This document shows, piece after piece, positions 22,991 through 34,159 of a DNA stretch of 64,000 nucleotides (its first letter is position 1; each line of letters starts with the position of its first letter). Location of the stretch: NCBI GenBank assembly GCA_047967505.1, contig CM106540.1; one strand, written 5' to 3'. The DNA is from Dipteris shenzhenensis. Taxonomy: Eukaryota; Polypodiophyta; Polypodiopsida; Gleicheniales. Under the pieces are notes generated by a model that saw only the letters and a list, made by a program, of their open reading frames with translations, was not told the origin of the DNA and ran no database searches. Position numbers and translations under genes: made by a program.

Positions 22991-24899
22991 GGAAAGGTGA
23001 GGGACTATTGGAATAGAACCAAGAACAAGATCTATGATGGTCATCGGATTGTGCAATGTCAAAACTAGACATGGCTCCCATGCAATCTCAAAGGCTAAAG
23101 TCTGAGCATGGTTCAAAGGTCGGACTAAGCACTCTCATGGCTTTACGTCCCAAACATGACTCGGAGGCTCATGTCTTAGCATGGATGCATAACCAACTCA
23201 AAGGTCTAGGAAACCAGAGCACCAACATCTTGGAACTCAAATGCCAAGCCTGATAGATAAACCCATCTAAGACCAATACAGAGTAGATTCCCTCAATAAA
23301 TTCCCCCCTTGGCTCCAGGGACTAATGAGGGACATGGAACCACACACAAGAAAATGAGGGAGATGGAATAAATGAATACATCATTTTAGCAAGACTACCC
23401 AAGACAGAGAACCTTTATTGACTCAAGAAAACCATCATTGCATTCATTTTGGGGGACTACCTAGGGCAGAGTACCCTTGACTCAAACATATAAAAAAAAG
23501 AAAATATGTCATTCCTTTTATGTATAGCAAGGGCAAAGAACCCATAAAACATCTCCAAGTGGCTGCCTACACTAATGTGCACATCCCCAGTCGATTAAAT
23601 ATGTCAATGAAGATCATGGCAAGAATACCCCAATGATATGTCGATGTCGGCCATGGGAGCAGATACAAGGAGCAATCACATGATGACTCTCAAAATGTCG
23701 TGATGTGAATCACCAAGATCAGAGTAAAGCCTGAAATTTGAGCAATTATCCCCACAGGAGGCAAAATGCCCAAATGAATGTACAAAATAGTAATGAAATT
23801 ACATGAACTTTGAGAAATCCCCAAAAAATTTACATGTCAGAGGCTTAAAATTATGCCAAGAGGGTGCAAAAGTCAGAAAAGCCCTAAATTCTGAAAATAA
23901 GGGTTTCTGCAGAAATTAGGATTTCTGTCAGAAATTGGGGTTTGGCAAAAAACTGGTTGAAATGTGCAGAGTGGTAATCCCAAGTCCAGCTTAGGAAAAA
24001 AATCCCAAAAGCCCCAAAAATTTCTGAGATATTGGACATAAATTTGAAAAATCAAAATTAAGACAGCTTGGGCAAGCAGATGTTCAAATACTCATATCTT
24101 TCCATAGAGAAGTCGGATTGACAAGCTCTAAAAAACAAAAATGTACCTCTCAACAATATCTACCTTTTACTCTGCTGGCTCGACTTCAAATTCAATGCCG
24201 TTTGGCCTGCAGAGACATCGTAAATCTTGACGATTTTGGCTAGGGCAACTTCAATAGTGATGAGGAGATTGATGGCGGGCTGGAAAACCACTCTCTGCTG
24301 GTCGTTGCAGAAAGAAACAGTTCACGAGCAGCAAGAAACCAGCTCACGGACTGTTATGAAGATGCAAACGGGCTGTCTGCACGTCACATGGGCAAATGGG
24401 GCTGCTGAAATAGATCACGGGCATTCACGGGCAGCTGCCTTGACGCTTCTTCAGTCAGGGATAGTGAGGCGGCCAGCTGAGGGATGTTGGGCTGAAGCAC
24501 AGCCAGTCACCGCCCAGCAAGCAGCTCAAAGAACAGCTCCAGCTCAAACATGTGCAGTAGCAAGTCGCAGATCAGTTCCAGCTCGAAGTTGAAGATGAGC
24601 AGCTCAAGGCGAGGTTAAGGAGTAAAAGTAGAGGAGCTCAAGAGAGAAGAGGGCATAGGCTAGAACATCCACCTTTAAAGAGTGATCGTGAGAACTCCTC
24701 TGCTGCGATAAGCTGCACCCGAGCGCAACCCAACGCCCCACCCCTATCTCACCTCCGCTCCTTCTACCTTCCCCGCTCCGCTCCTGCTGTCGTGAGCTCA
24801 AAAGAGCTTTGTTAGAAGCCGCCTAATTCCTGCCATCGCGAGCCCGGAGAAGCTGTCGCCACGCGTGTTCATCTACAAGGGGGCGAGCAGAGCTCACGG
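22991..24899. other. Unassigned region, no gene seen
   Basis: About 1.9 kb without a recognisable coding frame. 22991-24180 is A-rich with loosely repeated phrases (GACTACC...CAGAG...ACCC at 23390-23550). 24200-24899 is GC-richer, with GAGCTC and CAGCTC repeats. It may be the non-coding part of an LTR element, but I cannot show it. Confidence 0.5.
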
Positions 24900-25118
24900 T
24901 GTGAGAAAGGAGGAAGCAAGAAGCAAGAGTGTGAGAGCAAAATGTAGGATTGCAATAGAAGAGATAAGGTGAATACAAGTGAGGAGATGGTTTTGTCCAA
25001 TTGACAAAACCATACTAACCCACTAACTGTGGTTAGGGGGAGAAACGTCCTAGTGAGGACAAAGTGTCCCTAACTCACTTATGGATTACATTGGCCGCTG
25101 CCTAGACTATGCCAATAA
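24900..25118 (-). repeat. Copia LTR, 219 bp (3' LTR, minus strand)
   Basis: On the minus strand it starts TGTTAGAATTATTGGC and ends CCTTTCTCACA (24900), so it has TG...CA ends. Its first 100 bases match the LTR pieces at 34043 and 37919 (AGGCAG-GGCCAAT, CCCCTAACCACAG). A GGGGGG polypurine tract sits directly before it (25119-25124), so it is a 3' LTR whose inner part would lie to the right. That inner part is reduced to at most about 80 bases before the delta LINE begins. Confidence 0.72.
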
Positions 25119-25124
25119 TTCTAA
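25119..25124 (-). other. Polypurine tract (AGGGGGG) of the minus-strand Copia
   Basis: A run of six C on the plus strand touches the LTR boundary, as expected for the plus-strand primer site of an LTR retrotransposon. Confidence 0.6.
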
Positions 25125-25820
25125 CACCCCCCTGCAATGCTCTTCACCCTCTTCTTCCTCGTTCCCGTCTTCAGTGGGAGGTGAAGTTCATTGCTTATCC
25201 CAGTGATACGCTTCTTTGGTGGTGACCCTTGGTCTGGCCAGAGAGGCTCTATGGCATCACCCTCGATGCCCACAGCTGTCAAAGTGCTCCTTTCACCAAC
25301 AAATAAGCAACATGTACAGCAGGCAGTGAATCTTCTTCAGGACAGGGCTTCGACATGCCTTTGGGACCACCTGGAGTGCGCACGCTCAGAGCTACACGAC
25401 TTGGGAGTCCACAAAGCAGAGTTTTCTTACCACTTCAGGGCCAGATGGGTCCAACAGGAGCATAGGATGACCCGCCAGTTCTTCCAAACCACAGGACCAT
25501 GGTTAGTAGGAATCCAACTACAATGTCTTAGGGACTCCCAAGGACAGATGCACTTAGACCCACATGAGATCCTCGAGATGACTACAACCTTTTACAGCCA
25601 GCTTTTTCAATCGGAGGAGGCCTTGGCCACCACTCTTCTGGCTAGAGAGGCAGTTTGGGAGCAGGTCCCCACCACAGTTGTCTCACAGAGCCTGAAGAGA
25701 AGCCTAGAGGAGCCTTTCACGGATGAGGATTTGTGGAGGCCCTACAGGCTCTTCCTGCCCAAAACTGCCCAGGAGAAGACGGTTTAACACTGAATTTTTT
25801 TCGTTGCTTTGGGCGGCACA

Positions 25821-25835
25821 TCTCCACCCCACTTC
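25821..25835. repeat. Gamma1 target-site duplication, left (15 bp)
   Basis: TCTCCACCCCACTTC here equals 29583-29597 exactly. Delta codons read straight through once gamma1 and one copy are left out. Confidence 0.9.
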
Positions 25836-28800
25836 TTTCTTTTTTTTTCAAGAAAAGTACTTCATTAAGTATGGATAAAAACTGCAGAGCAAGCTCAAGT
25901 GCGGGAGTACATCATGTCAAGCATGAGAAAAAACAGCTCGGAATGAGCAAACAAAAATTCCAGGTGGCGGCTGAAAATGCCACCTCATCCCTGAAGGAGA
26001 GTCAGAGAAGAAATGACAATCCTTCTAGACTCTGAGAAAAGCAACCCTCCTAGTAGTAGCAGTCCTGGAGGTTCAATGTATGTTCGCCCAAATGGCCATC
26101 GAAGTGTGTATAGTATCTGCCCAGATACTGGCCATAGTCTAAGAAGGGTGAACCTAGGAGTCCTCCAAAGCCTCTGTACATCTGGCTCTCCAAATATGCC
26201 ATGTTGTGATACTAGCCAGAATCTCCCAAGATGTGTCTATAGAAGCGTGGGGAGCTCTGAATGGAGTAAACGGAACATCCCGGAGGGAGCATGTCTCCAC
26301 ACGATGTCATCGAACAAAGAAAGTTGTGTCCGTGTCATGTTCCTCAAAGAAAGCCTGTGGACCAGTGAGTGACAACCAAGCAACTAATCCCCAAGTCATG
26401 AAGAAGGGTGCTCTATGAAAAGTGCTCTAGCAACACCCTTCCAAACCATCCTCGCCTGAGTGCACTCCCAAAGGCAGTGCTGCACTGACTCAACTGTTGA
26501 GTGGCATCGAGGACAAGTAGGGTCGGCCCAGAACCTAGATCTCTATACGTTCACTGCAATCCCTCCATGAATAGTAAGCCAGATGAATAACATGACTTTC
26601 CTATTCCTGAGGGATTTCCAAAGTCTCCTCCAAAAGTTTTTCTGCATCTCTGCAGAAATCTGAAAAGTATCCCAATGAGGAGCTCTAGAGAGCCTCTAGC
26701 CTCTACAACTGAGCTGGAATCTCTTGGCATTTCTAACCGTGTAACGAAAGAAGGGGATGCTCTTCTCTCGGTGCCCTACAACTATCCACTCCCATTCCCC
26801 TAGATCCCACTGCAAGGATCTAATAGGGGAACCTCCATACAACCAAAGCCTCCAAGATCCAATAGCCAAGAGAACAGGGTCTGGATCCAGATACCACTGT
26901 GAGTCTCTACCCATCTCCATGTATCCTGCAATCCTGACAGGCTGAAAAGGAACCTCCAAAAGAATGTCCTCTCAAGATCTGTGGAGTCTGCCTCTTGCAT
27001 GAACCTGAAAGACAAGGGTATCCTCATGTGCATCCCGCAAGGCTATAATCTGCAGAGGGATACCTATCCTCGAAAAAGCCCCCAACCAGGTGGACTCAGA
27101 AATAGGCAAATGGTATGTATCCATCCACTCCACTGGTATGGCTGCATCTATCTGCTGCATCCTGGCTGCACTTCCTCTGAGGTGACTAACTGAACGAGCT
27201 CTCTGATCCTCTGAAAGCATCCTGAAAGCTTTCCAAGCACCCACCGTGGATGCAAGTCCCAACTCCAGTGATCTGCCATGCTCATCTAGTATGCAATCAT
27301 TCCACATGACGGGCTGCCTGTAAATTTCTTCACGAGAGGAGGGTGGAACTCTCCGAAGAGTACTTCTAAAGCTGTCCCAAGCTTTCACAATGGCAGCCAT
27401 GAGAGGGGAAGTAGGAGATCTAAGACAGGCTGACGTAAAGATCCATCTAGGGCTGTCCATCCAATCTCCTCCCTGAGAAGGTGTGCATGTATGTATACTG
27501 CGTAGGAAAAAATCCTTCCAAGGCTCCTAACCACGCATTAAACCTCTAACCACGATCTTGCAGAGCAAGGCTCTACACTGCAAGTCTAGATCAATAATAT
27601 TGAGGCCCCCTTCCTCAGTGGGTAGAATGAGAGTCTCCCAAGCCACCCTGACTATCACATCTAAAGTGCCGTCTAATCCACTCCACAAAAAATTCCTGAT
27701 AGGTCTCTTGAGCTGAGTGATACTGCTTGTAGATCGGCACCAACAAGAGCAAACAAACCAAGCTGTAGCCAACAGTACCTGGTTTACAACCACCACTTTG
27801 GATGCAGATTCAAGTCTGGCCAAACTCCAAAATAGGAGTTTCCTCCTGATGCTCTCCAACACGGGAGCGAACTGCTGTGCTGGAGAAATGCCCACCCCAA
27901 CCTAGCATCCAAGATACCTGATGGAGACACCCCTCTGAATCCAAGTAAAGCCAATATCAGCACCCCAATCTGGAGTGTCCTCATCACTAATCCAGAAACC
28001 ATTGGATTTGTTCCAGTTAATGTGAGCCCCTACTGCAATGCAAAATAAATCCAAGGCTGTCCTAAAAGAGGTGAGTGTCTGTGGAGTGGCATCCAAAAAA
28101 ATAGCCATGTCATCTGCCAGCTCACTGTCCAGTAACTCCTCTTCCTGTCCCAACGGAAGTCTCAGCCCAAAAATATCAGTTTGAGCTCTAATATAGAGGC
28201 TCATAGCTTCAGCCACAAATAAGAATAGAAAGGGGGCTAGAGGGCATCCTTGTTGGACTGATCTGGATATCTGAAACCTGTCTCCCCAGACTCCACCAAT
28301 GAGTACCTGGCTACGGGCTGACCTGTAAAGAGCAGAAACCCCTCTAATCCACAAATCTGAAAATCCAAAGTGAAGAAGGGTTCCCTCTAGAAAACCCCAA
28401 TCTACCCTATCATATGCTTTTTTGAAATCCAAGAGTAGAATTGCTAGTCTATGGCCCTCATGCATAGCCCACTCAGAAGCCTCCCAAATAAGTTATAAAA
28501 AATGCTTCTACCATGGACAAAGCCTGTCTGTGTGTCATGTATAAGATCTGGTAGGATGGGCTCAATCGTAGGCTGATGGCTTTTGCCAAGATCTTATACA
28601 AATTGCCCAGTAAGGTGATCGGTCTCCACTGAGACACCAAATTTCTGCAACCTCCTTTTGGGATAAGATGAATGAGACCCTTCGAGAGTGACTCTGGCAT
28701 CTCACCCGAGTCCCAAACGCCCTACAGGGCTGAGGTGATGATATCCCCAATCTGATCCCAAAAAATAATAAAGAAAGAAGGTGTAAGCCCACATCTGACC

Positions 28801-29582
28801 CTGGACAAAGGGCAGTAAGAGCGGTCACTGCTTGTTGACTCTACCTCCCCAGAAAGACTCTCTGCTGTGAAAGGCATACTCTGCTCTCTGATCTAAAAGT
28901 GTCTGCTGATGAGCCCTTGCTGCAACAAGGCGCTCCTAGATCCAAGCATCTGTAGGCCAACTCTGCTCTTCTCTTTGAAGAGCTGCCAACTGCTGTCGAA
29001 TGGCAATCTCTCTCCTGCAAATCTCATCTCTCCTAATACTAGCAACAGAATGATGAAAGCTGCTAATGTCAGTGAGGGCTGCAGCCACATCTGACGGGGA
29101 CGACTGCCCACCTTGCAAGTGAGAAACCCAAATCCGTAGCACTGTCTCTGTGCATCTAGAATCCTGATACTGACAGAGCGGCCTCTCGCCCGAGGCTCTG
29201 AAACCACCAAAACAACTGAAAAATGATATGAAGTGGACACCCCAGCGTTGATGCATACTGTCCCACCTCTGTCCAGTGCCCAATCATCCACATAAAATCT
29301 GTCAATCCGTGCATGGATAGGCATCCTTACTCTCCTGTTTGACCAAGAAAACAGAAGAAACTGTGGCTGAGTGTAAAAAGCATCATCATACCAAACATCT
29401 CTGCCACTGAACTGAAAAAGGAAGGCATCCCATGCTACTCTCTCCAGGGAGTGAATGCCACCTTTCCTACCCCCTCTTTTGTCTGAAGGCATCTCAACCA
29501 TGTTGAAATCGCCCCCAATAATCCAAGAATCTGCAATATGTGACCAAGAGAGAAACTCCTTCCAAAGGAGGATACAATCCCC
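25836..29582 (-). mobile_element. LINE gamma copy 1, 5'-truncated, 3747 bp
   Basis: The minus-strand element ends in an A9 tail (T run 25840-25848) preceded by T4 and a four-base spacer. It is flanked by a perfect 15-base duplication of delta sequence. The 5' end lies inside the endonuclease, the usual outcome of incomplete reverse transcription. Its 3' UTR matches gamma3 at 37620-37726 and gamma2 at 60190-60240. Confidence 0.92.
26690..29582 (-). pseudogene. Gamma1 LINE ORF2 (endonuclease C-part, RT, C-terminal region)
   Basis: Minus-strand order: endonuclease with SWIIGGDFNMVEMPSD and IDRFYVDDWAL (about 29530-29250); RT with LSKGLIHLIPKGG, WRPITLLGNLYKILAK, LLLDFKKAYDRVDWGFLEG, QQGCPLAPFLF and ELADDMAIF. 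The usual Tyr/Phe of the RT box is Leu here (LADD). The thumb has AQQFAPVLESIRRKLLFW, and the C-terminal part runs to 26696 (FQPVRIAGYMEMGRDSQW). Gaps and stops occur near 28860, 28700, 28470, 27900, 27500 and 26965. The zinc-binding end is too decayed to read clearly in 25850-26690. Confidence 0.82.
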
Positions 29583-29597
29583 TCTCCACCCCACTTC
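29583..29597. repeat. Gamma1 target-site duplication, right (15 bp)
   Basis: Second copy of TCTCCACCCCACTTC; delta RT sequence resumes directly after it. Confidence 0.9.
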
Positions 29598-31994
29598 GGT
29601 TAGCCTGTTAGGAGATCTTTGACTTAGGACTTCTTCCTCATTCCCTGAGCAGAGGCTGGATATGCCTGATTTTGAAGGGGGGAGATAGAACAAATATTCG
29701 GTAGTGGAGACCGATCACCCTTCTAGACACAGGTTATAAGATCCTGGAGAAGGTCTTGAGCCTGCGTTTAAGACCCCACCTTCTGGATATCATCCACGAG
29801 ACGTAGACCGGCTTTGTCCAAGAGCGTAGCATCTGGGACAATATCTTCACTTTCTGGGAGGCAATTGATTAGGCCAGGGAGGAGGCACAACCTCTTGCCA
29901 TCATTTTCGTTGATTTTGAGAAGGCTTATGACAGAGTTGAGTGGTCCTTCCTAGAGGGGACTATGCAGAGACTTGGCTTTTCAGAGAGCTCAGAGGGGTC
30001 TCAGCTTTATATGCAAGCAGCTCTAGCCAGGTAATCATCGGAGGCCATACAGGCGAGGTCTTTCAGCTCTCCCGCTCAGTGAGACAGGGATGTCCTTTGG
30101 CTCCTTACCTTTTCCTTTTGTGAAGGAAGCCTTGGGCTATTTTCTGCACTCTTAGGCACTTGGCCTTACAGGGATGAGGTTGCCCATCCGACTGGAGGAG
30201 GAGCTCCTAGATTCGGAGTTTGCAGACGATACGGCGCTCTATATTGATGGTTCTACAACCAGTCTAGAGCGGGTCAGAGGTGCGTTGTCCATCTATTGCA
30301 AGGCTTCCGGAGCTCACATAAACTGGACAAAATCTGTCGGCTCCTTCACAGGCACAAAGGAGAGCCAGGAAGTTCGAGGTTGGCATGCAGATTTTGGCTT
30401 TCAATGGATCCCGAGAGGAGAGACGGTCGGATACCTGGGATGTCAGGTGGGTATCGACATTTCGACAAAGCAATAGTCAACCTGGTTCTAGAGAGTGTTC
30501 GGCGGAAGCTGTTGTATTGGAGCTCCGTGAAACTCTCTCTCACAGATCGAGCTCTAGTGGTAAACTAGGTACTCCTTGCCACATCCTAGTACATCGCTTC
30601 TTGTTGGTGCTTTCACCGAGGTTGCATGGGATAGCTACGCAGATTGGTTCGAAACTTCCTCTGGTCAGGATTGGATGTCACCCGCAACACCAAAGCTAGG
30701 GTGGCCTGGTACACAGTGAGGGTGGACTTGACATTATTGATCTTGAGATGCAGAGCAGAGCCCTCTTGGGCAAGCTGGTAGTGTGAGACCTCACCCTGGG
30801 GACGGAACCTTGGAAGCTCCTACTACAACGGGGGCTTCTTGGGAATACGCCTCGCACTGGGGACCAGTGGCAGTAGTCCTACAGGTGGATATTCTCCAAG
30901 GCGCCACTGATAAAGAAAAGTTCTCCGCTGATGCGGAGTCTCTACAGAGTGCGGCAAAGATTCATAGGAGGACACATCTAGGCTAGGCTGTCTTGGAGAG
31001 GAGTTTGAGAGGCAGCTGCTCATTTGGCACCCGAAGGTTAGAGACTCAGAAGAATGCTTGCTTGGGTAGCGGAAGCATATCGAATGGGCACAATGGGATA
31101 GTGGACTAGTCCGATCTTTCGAGACTTGGCGATGACTTCCCAGAGAGATAGAGGCTCGGAGACAGGCTATCTCTGAGGGGCAGGCACCATGATACAGGAG
31201 ATTGAGGAGGCGATTCTGGACTCTTGGTGGGAGGGATTACGGAGATCTCGGACCCCCCATTGCTAGTCAGGACAGTTATCACAGTTAGGAGTACCGCTCC
31301 GCATACGCTTCTTTCGGGAGAGCCTTGGCTTCCCCCAGTCTCGCTTTTATCGAGTGGGACCGGAAGGATCTCTGCAGGCTGAGTTGTAGATGGAGGAGGA
31401 GACAGAGGTGGACTTAGAGGACTTGGAGTGGTAGAGGGTCAGGATAGTGGGGCGCTTGGGCAAGGCATGGTACATAGATCCCTCCATAGTCTTATCGACC
31501 CTGGAGGGAACACTATGGCGCTTATGGATCTAGGAGGGCAGACCTTTATGTGACCTTCAGTGGGACCCGAGGGAGTGGTTGTGGCCAACCCGCATCGGGC
31601 ACTTAGACTGGCTAGAGGAGGTCTCCTTCTTCTCGTACACTACTCGTATTGGATGCCGTTTACAGCTTGAGGCAACAGCATGGTCCCCCACAAGGAAACA
31701 TCATTGGCTAGAGTAGGATGTCCCACGAGAGGTCATAGGCAGCTTTTGGCCCCGCCTTTGGAGGAGTCTGTGCCCGCGGATGATTTCTTATTTCTTTTGG
31801 CTGTTGGCACATGCGGGCCTGCCCATTGGCCCGTGGTTGGAGCAGATGAGGATGGATGGCAGATGCACTGGCTGTATGGATGGGGTTCTAGAGACGACCC
31901 CACACTGTCTTTGGGTCTGCCCTATCGCACAATAGATATGGCTAGCGTCCTTAAGGATTGTTGCCAGCACGCAGAGGATGAGTAGGGATTTCAC

Positions 31995-34004
31995 GTGGGG
32001 GAATTGGGCTCAAAGGCTTTGAAGACAATCACTCCCCATGAGGCATGGCATGGGAGAAAGCCTTCAGTGGATCATTTCAAAGTTTTTGCTTGTGTTGCAT
32101 ATGCCCACGTGCCTGTGGAGTTTCGACACAACTTGTCTGATAAGGCACTTAAATGCATTTTTGTTGGGTGTATTGCACAAAGCAAAGGCTATCGTCTCTA
32201 CAATCCTGCTTCACACAAGATTTTTGTTAGTAAAGATGTTATATTTTCTGAAATTTCAGCACATACACATGCTGAATTTAATATTCCTGCTTCTTCAGAT
32301 GATGTTTTTGAGGGGATGCTTCCTATAGCATTTGGTTCCCCAGCTGACGTTCATGCTGAAAATCAGAATTTACAGCAACCTCCTCCTGATTCACATGCCT
32401 CGATTCAGCCACAGGCTGATTTTATACCTCCACAGGGTATGGATGAAGTTGTCACGCAAGAGATTCAAGAGATACACGCAGCCAAAACAGTCCCGAATTG
32501 GTTGCTACAAACTCTCAGGGAAAGTAGGCTTGAGACATGATTGCCTAGCAGGACTCATAGTGCAGTAAGGCATGCAGGGGGGGGCTCTTTCAGTTGAGAC
32601 AGATTATGCAGGGACTCTTCCTGATGAAGAGGAGCCTGACTCTTTTGAAGAAGCAAAGGATAATGTGCATTGGATGCATGCCATGCACAATGAATTGCAG
32701 TCCATAGAGAAAAATCAGGCTTGGGATGTTGTGGATTTGCCACCAAGTAAGGGTACCAAGTGGGTTTTCAAGGTGAAAAGGAAGCCAGATGGGTCTATTG
32801 TTTGGAATGTCCATCAGTTGGACATAAAAACAGCTTTCCTTAATGGGGACTTGGAGGAAGAGGTTTATGTCAAACAACCTTCTGGATTTGAACTTTCCTG
32901 CAATGCACTTCAGATTTGCAAGCTTAACAAAGCTTTATATGGGCAGAAACAAGCCCCACGTGCATGGTATGCCAAGATTGATGCATTCCTAGCAAGTAAG
33001 GGATTACATAATAGTCCCATGGAAAGCACCCTCTACATCAAGAAGGATGGGGGGGATATTTTGGTCATCATTTTTTATGTAGATGACATGCTACTCACAT
33101 GGTCAAATGAGGATATAATTGCAGATTTCAAAGCTGAATTTAACATGACAGATTTCGGCATGTTAAATTTTTATTTGGGAATTGAGTTTATACAAGACAA
33201 GCATGGCATCGTTATGTCTCAATCCAAGTATGTGCAAAAGCTCTTGGATAGGTTCAACATGCATGATTGTAAGCCTATTGCCAGTCTCATGGAGCCCGGG
33301 CTGAAGCTTACTATGTATGATGCAGGTGAATTAGTGGATGTCACACTTTACAGTCAAGCTGTTGGATGTCTCATATAGTTGTGTAATACTAGGCCCGATA
33401 TTCAGTATGCAGTATCTCAGGTGAGCAGATATATGCACAGCCCAAAGACAACACATTGGTACGCTGTAAAACGCATCTTCCGTTATTTGCAAGGCACAAA
33501 GTCTTATGGCTTGATGTTTCCCAGGGGGGGTGACTCACATATGAATGCTTACAGTGATTCAGATTTGGCTGGAGACTATAATACCAGGCAATCCACCAGT
33601 GGTAATTGTTTTTTTTTTTGTAAAGCTTGCATTTCTTAGCGGAGCAAGAAGCAATCTACAGTGGTTACTTGCTCATGTGAAGCTGAGTACAGGCAACGAC
33701 AATTGAGTGTGTTTGGCTGCGACGTTTGTTCCTTGATCTTCATATCTTATTGGAGGGTCCTTTTCCAAGTCTCACTAATAGTCAGAGTGCTATAGCAGTG
33801 GCAAAGAATCGTGAGTTTCATGCTCGCACGAAGCACATTGAGGCTCATTATCATTATGTCAGAGAGAAGTTGCATGCAGGGGAGATCAGTATGATCTATG
33901 TGTCAAGACATGACAATGTTGCAGACATCTTCACCAAAGTACCTCCACGAGAGAAGTTTGAGGCATTTCGCAATGCCCTAAACTTATCTTCTTTTGATGA
34001 TTGA
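31995..34004 (+). pseudogene. Copia pol: integrase tail, RT, RNase H; broken
   Basis: Integrase tail: TPHEAWHGRKPSVDHFKVF and YRLYNPASHKIFVSKDVIF (31995-32540). RT: WVFKVKRKPDGSI (about 32760) joins directly to VHQLDIKTAFLNGDLEEEVY, so about 60-70 residues of the RT fingers are deleted. The catalytic IIFYVDDMLLT is intact near 33065-33100, and FYLGIEF follows. A TAG near 33376 interrupts the stretch before TRPDIQYAVSQVSRYM. RNase H has YSDSDLAGDYNTRQSTSGN and ends KHIEAHYHYVREKLHAGEI and FTKVPPREKFEAF, with a further TAG near 33638 and a frameshift near 33690. The protein ends 38 bases before the LTR. Confidence 0.88.
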
Positions 34005-34042
34005 TCACTACCTTGCACACCACATTGGCACTGCAAGGCAGT

Positions 34043-34159
34043 GTTAGAATTATTATTATATTCTAGGCAGTGGCCAATGTAATGTAATAAGTGGGTTAGG
34101 GGCACTTTTGCCTCTTAGAGGTTTTTCCCCCTAACCACAGTCTAATCTCTAACTACAGG
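34043..34159 (+). repeat. Copia 3' LTR, truncated (117 bp)
   Basis: Starts TGTTAGAATTATTATTATAT and matches the LTRs at 25118 and 37919. It lacks about 65 bases at its 3' end relative to the roughly 181-base LTR reconstructed at 35836-37919. A weak polypurine tract (AAGGCAG) precedes it. Confidence 0.75.

Larger units (their letters stand above)
25200..31985 (+). mobile_element. LINE delta, 5'- and 3'-truncated, interrupted by gamma1
   Basis: Delta coding sequence runs from about 25200 to 25835, is interrupted by the gamma1 LINE, and resumes at 29598 in the same frame with no loss. It ends near 31985 inside the zinc-binding region, where Copia sequence starts without any LINE tail. The 5' boundary with the Copia remnant is not sharp. 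Confidence 0.78.
25200..31985 (+). pseudogene. Delta LINE ORF2: endonuclease-RT linker, RT, zinc-binding piece
   Basis: First part: linker after the endonuclease (LHDLGVHKAEFSYHFRARW) and the RT start (NCPGEDGLTLNFFRCF, GRHISTPL). After gamma1 the frame continues into LIPKGG-like sequence, WRPITLLDTGYKILEK, IIFVDFEKAYDRVEWSF, RQGCPLAPYLF and EFADDTALYI (catalytic FADD intact, about 30210-30245). The zinc-binding domain KISYFFWLLAHAGLPIGPW and CTGC...HCLWVC lies at 31780-31930. Stops include TAG at the Gln positions near 29702, 29807 and 29870, plus several frameshifts after 30480. It is broken and lacks the endonuclease. Confidence 0.82.
31990..34159 (+). mobile_element. Copia retrotransposon fragment, plus strand (pol 3' part + partial 3' LTR)
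   Basis: It starts within the integrase C-terminal part and runs through RT and RNase H to a 3' LTR that begins TGTTAGAATTATTATT at 34043. The LTR is cut at about 34159, after ACTACAGG, where minus-strand Copia sequence follows. LTR, gag, protease and the integrase core at the 5' side are missing. Confidence 0.85.

Noticed and set aside
22850-24899. Assigning this stretch to a named LTR family
   Set aside because: Only one polypurine/TGTTAG boundary is visible and no coding motif; the evidence is too thin.
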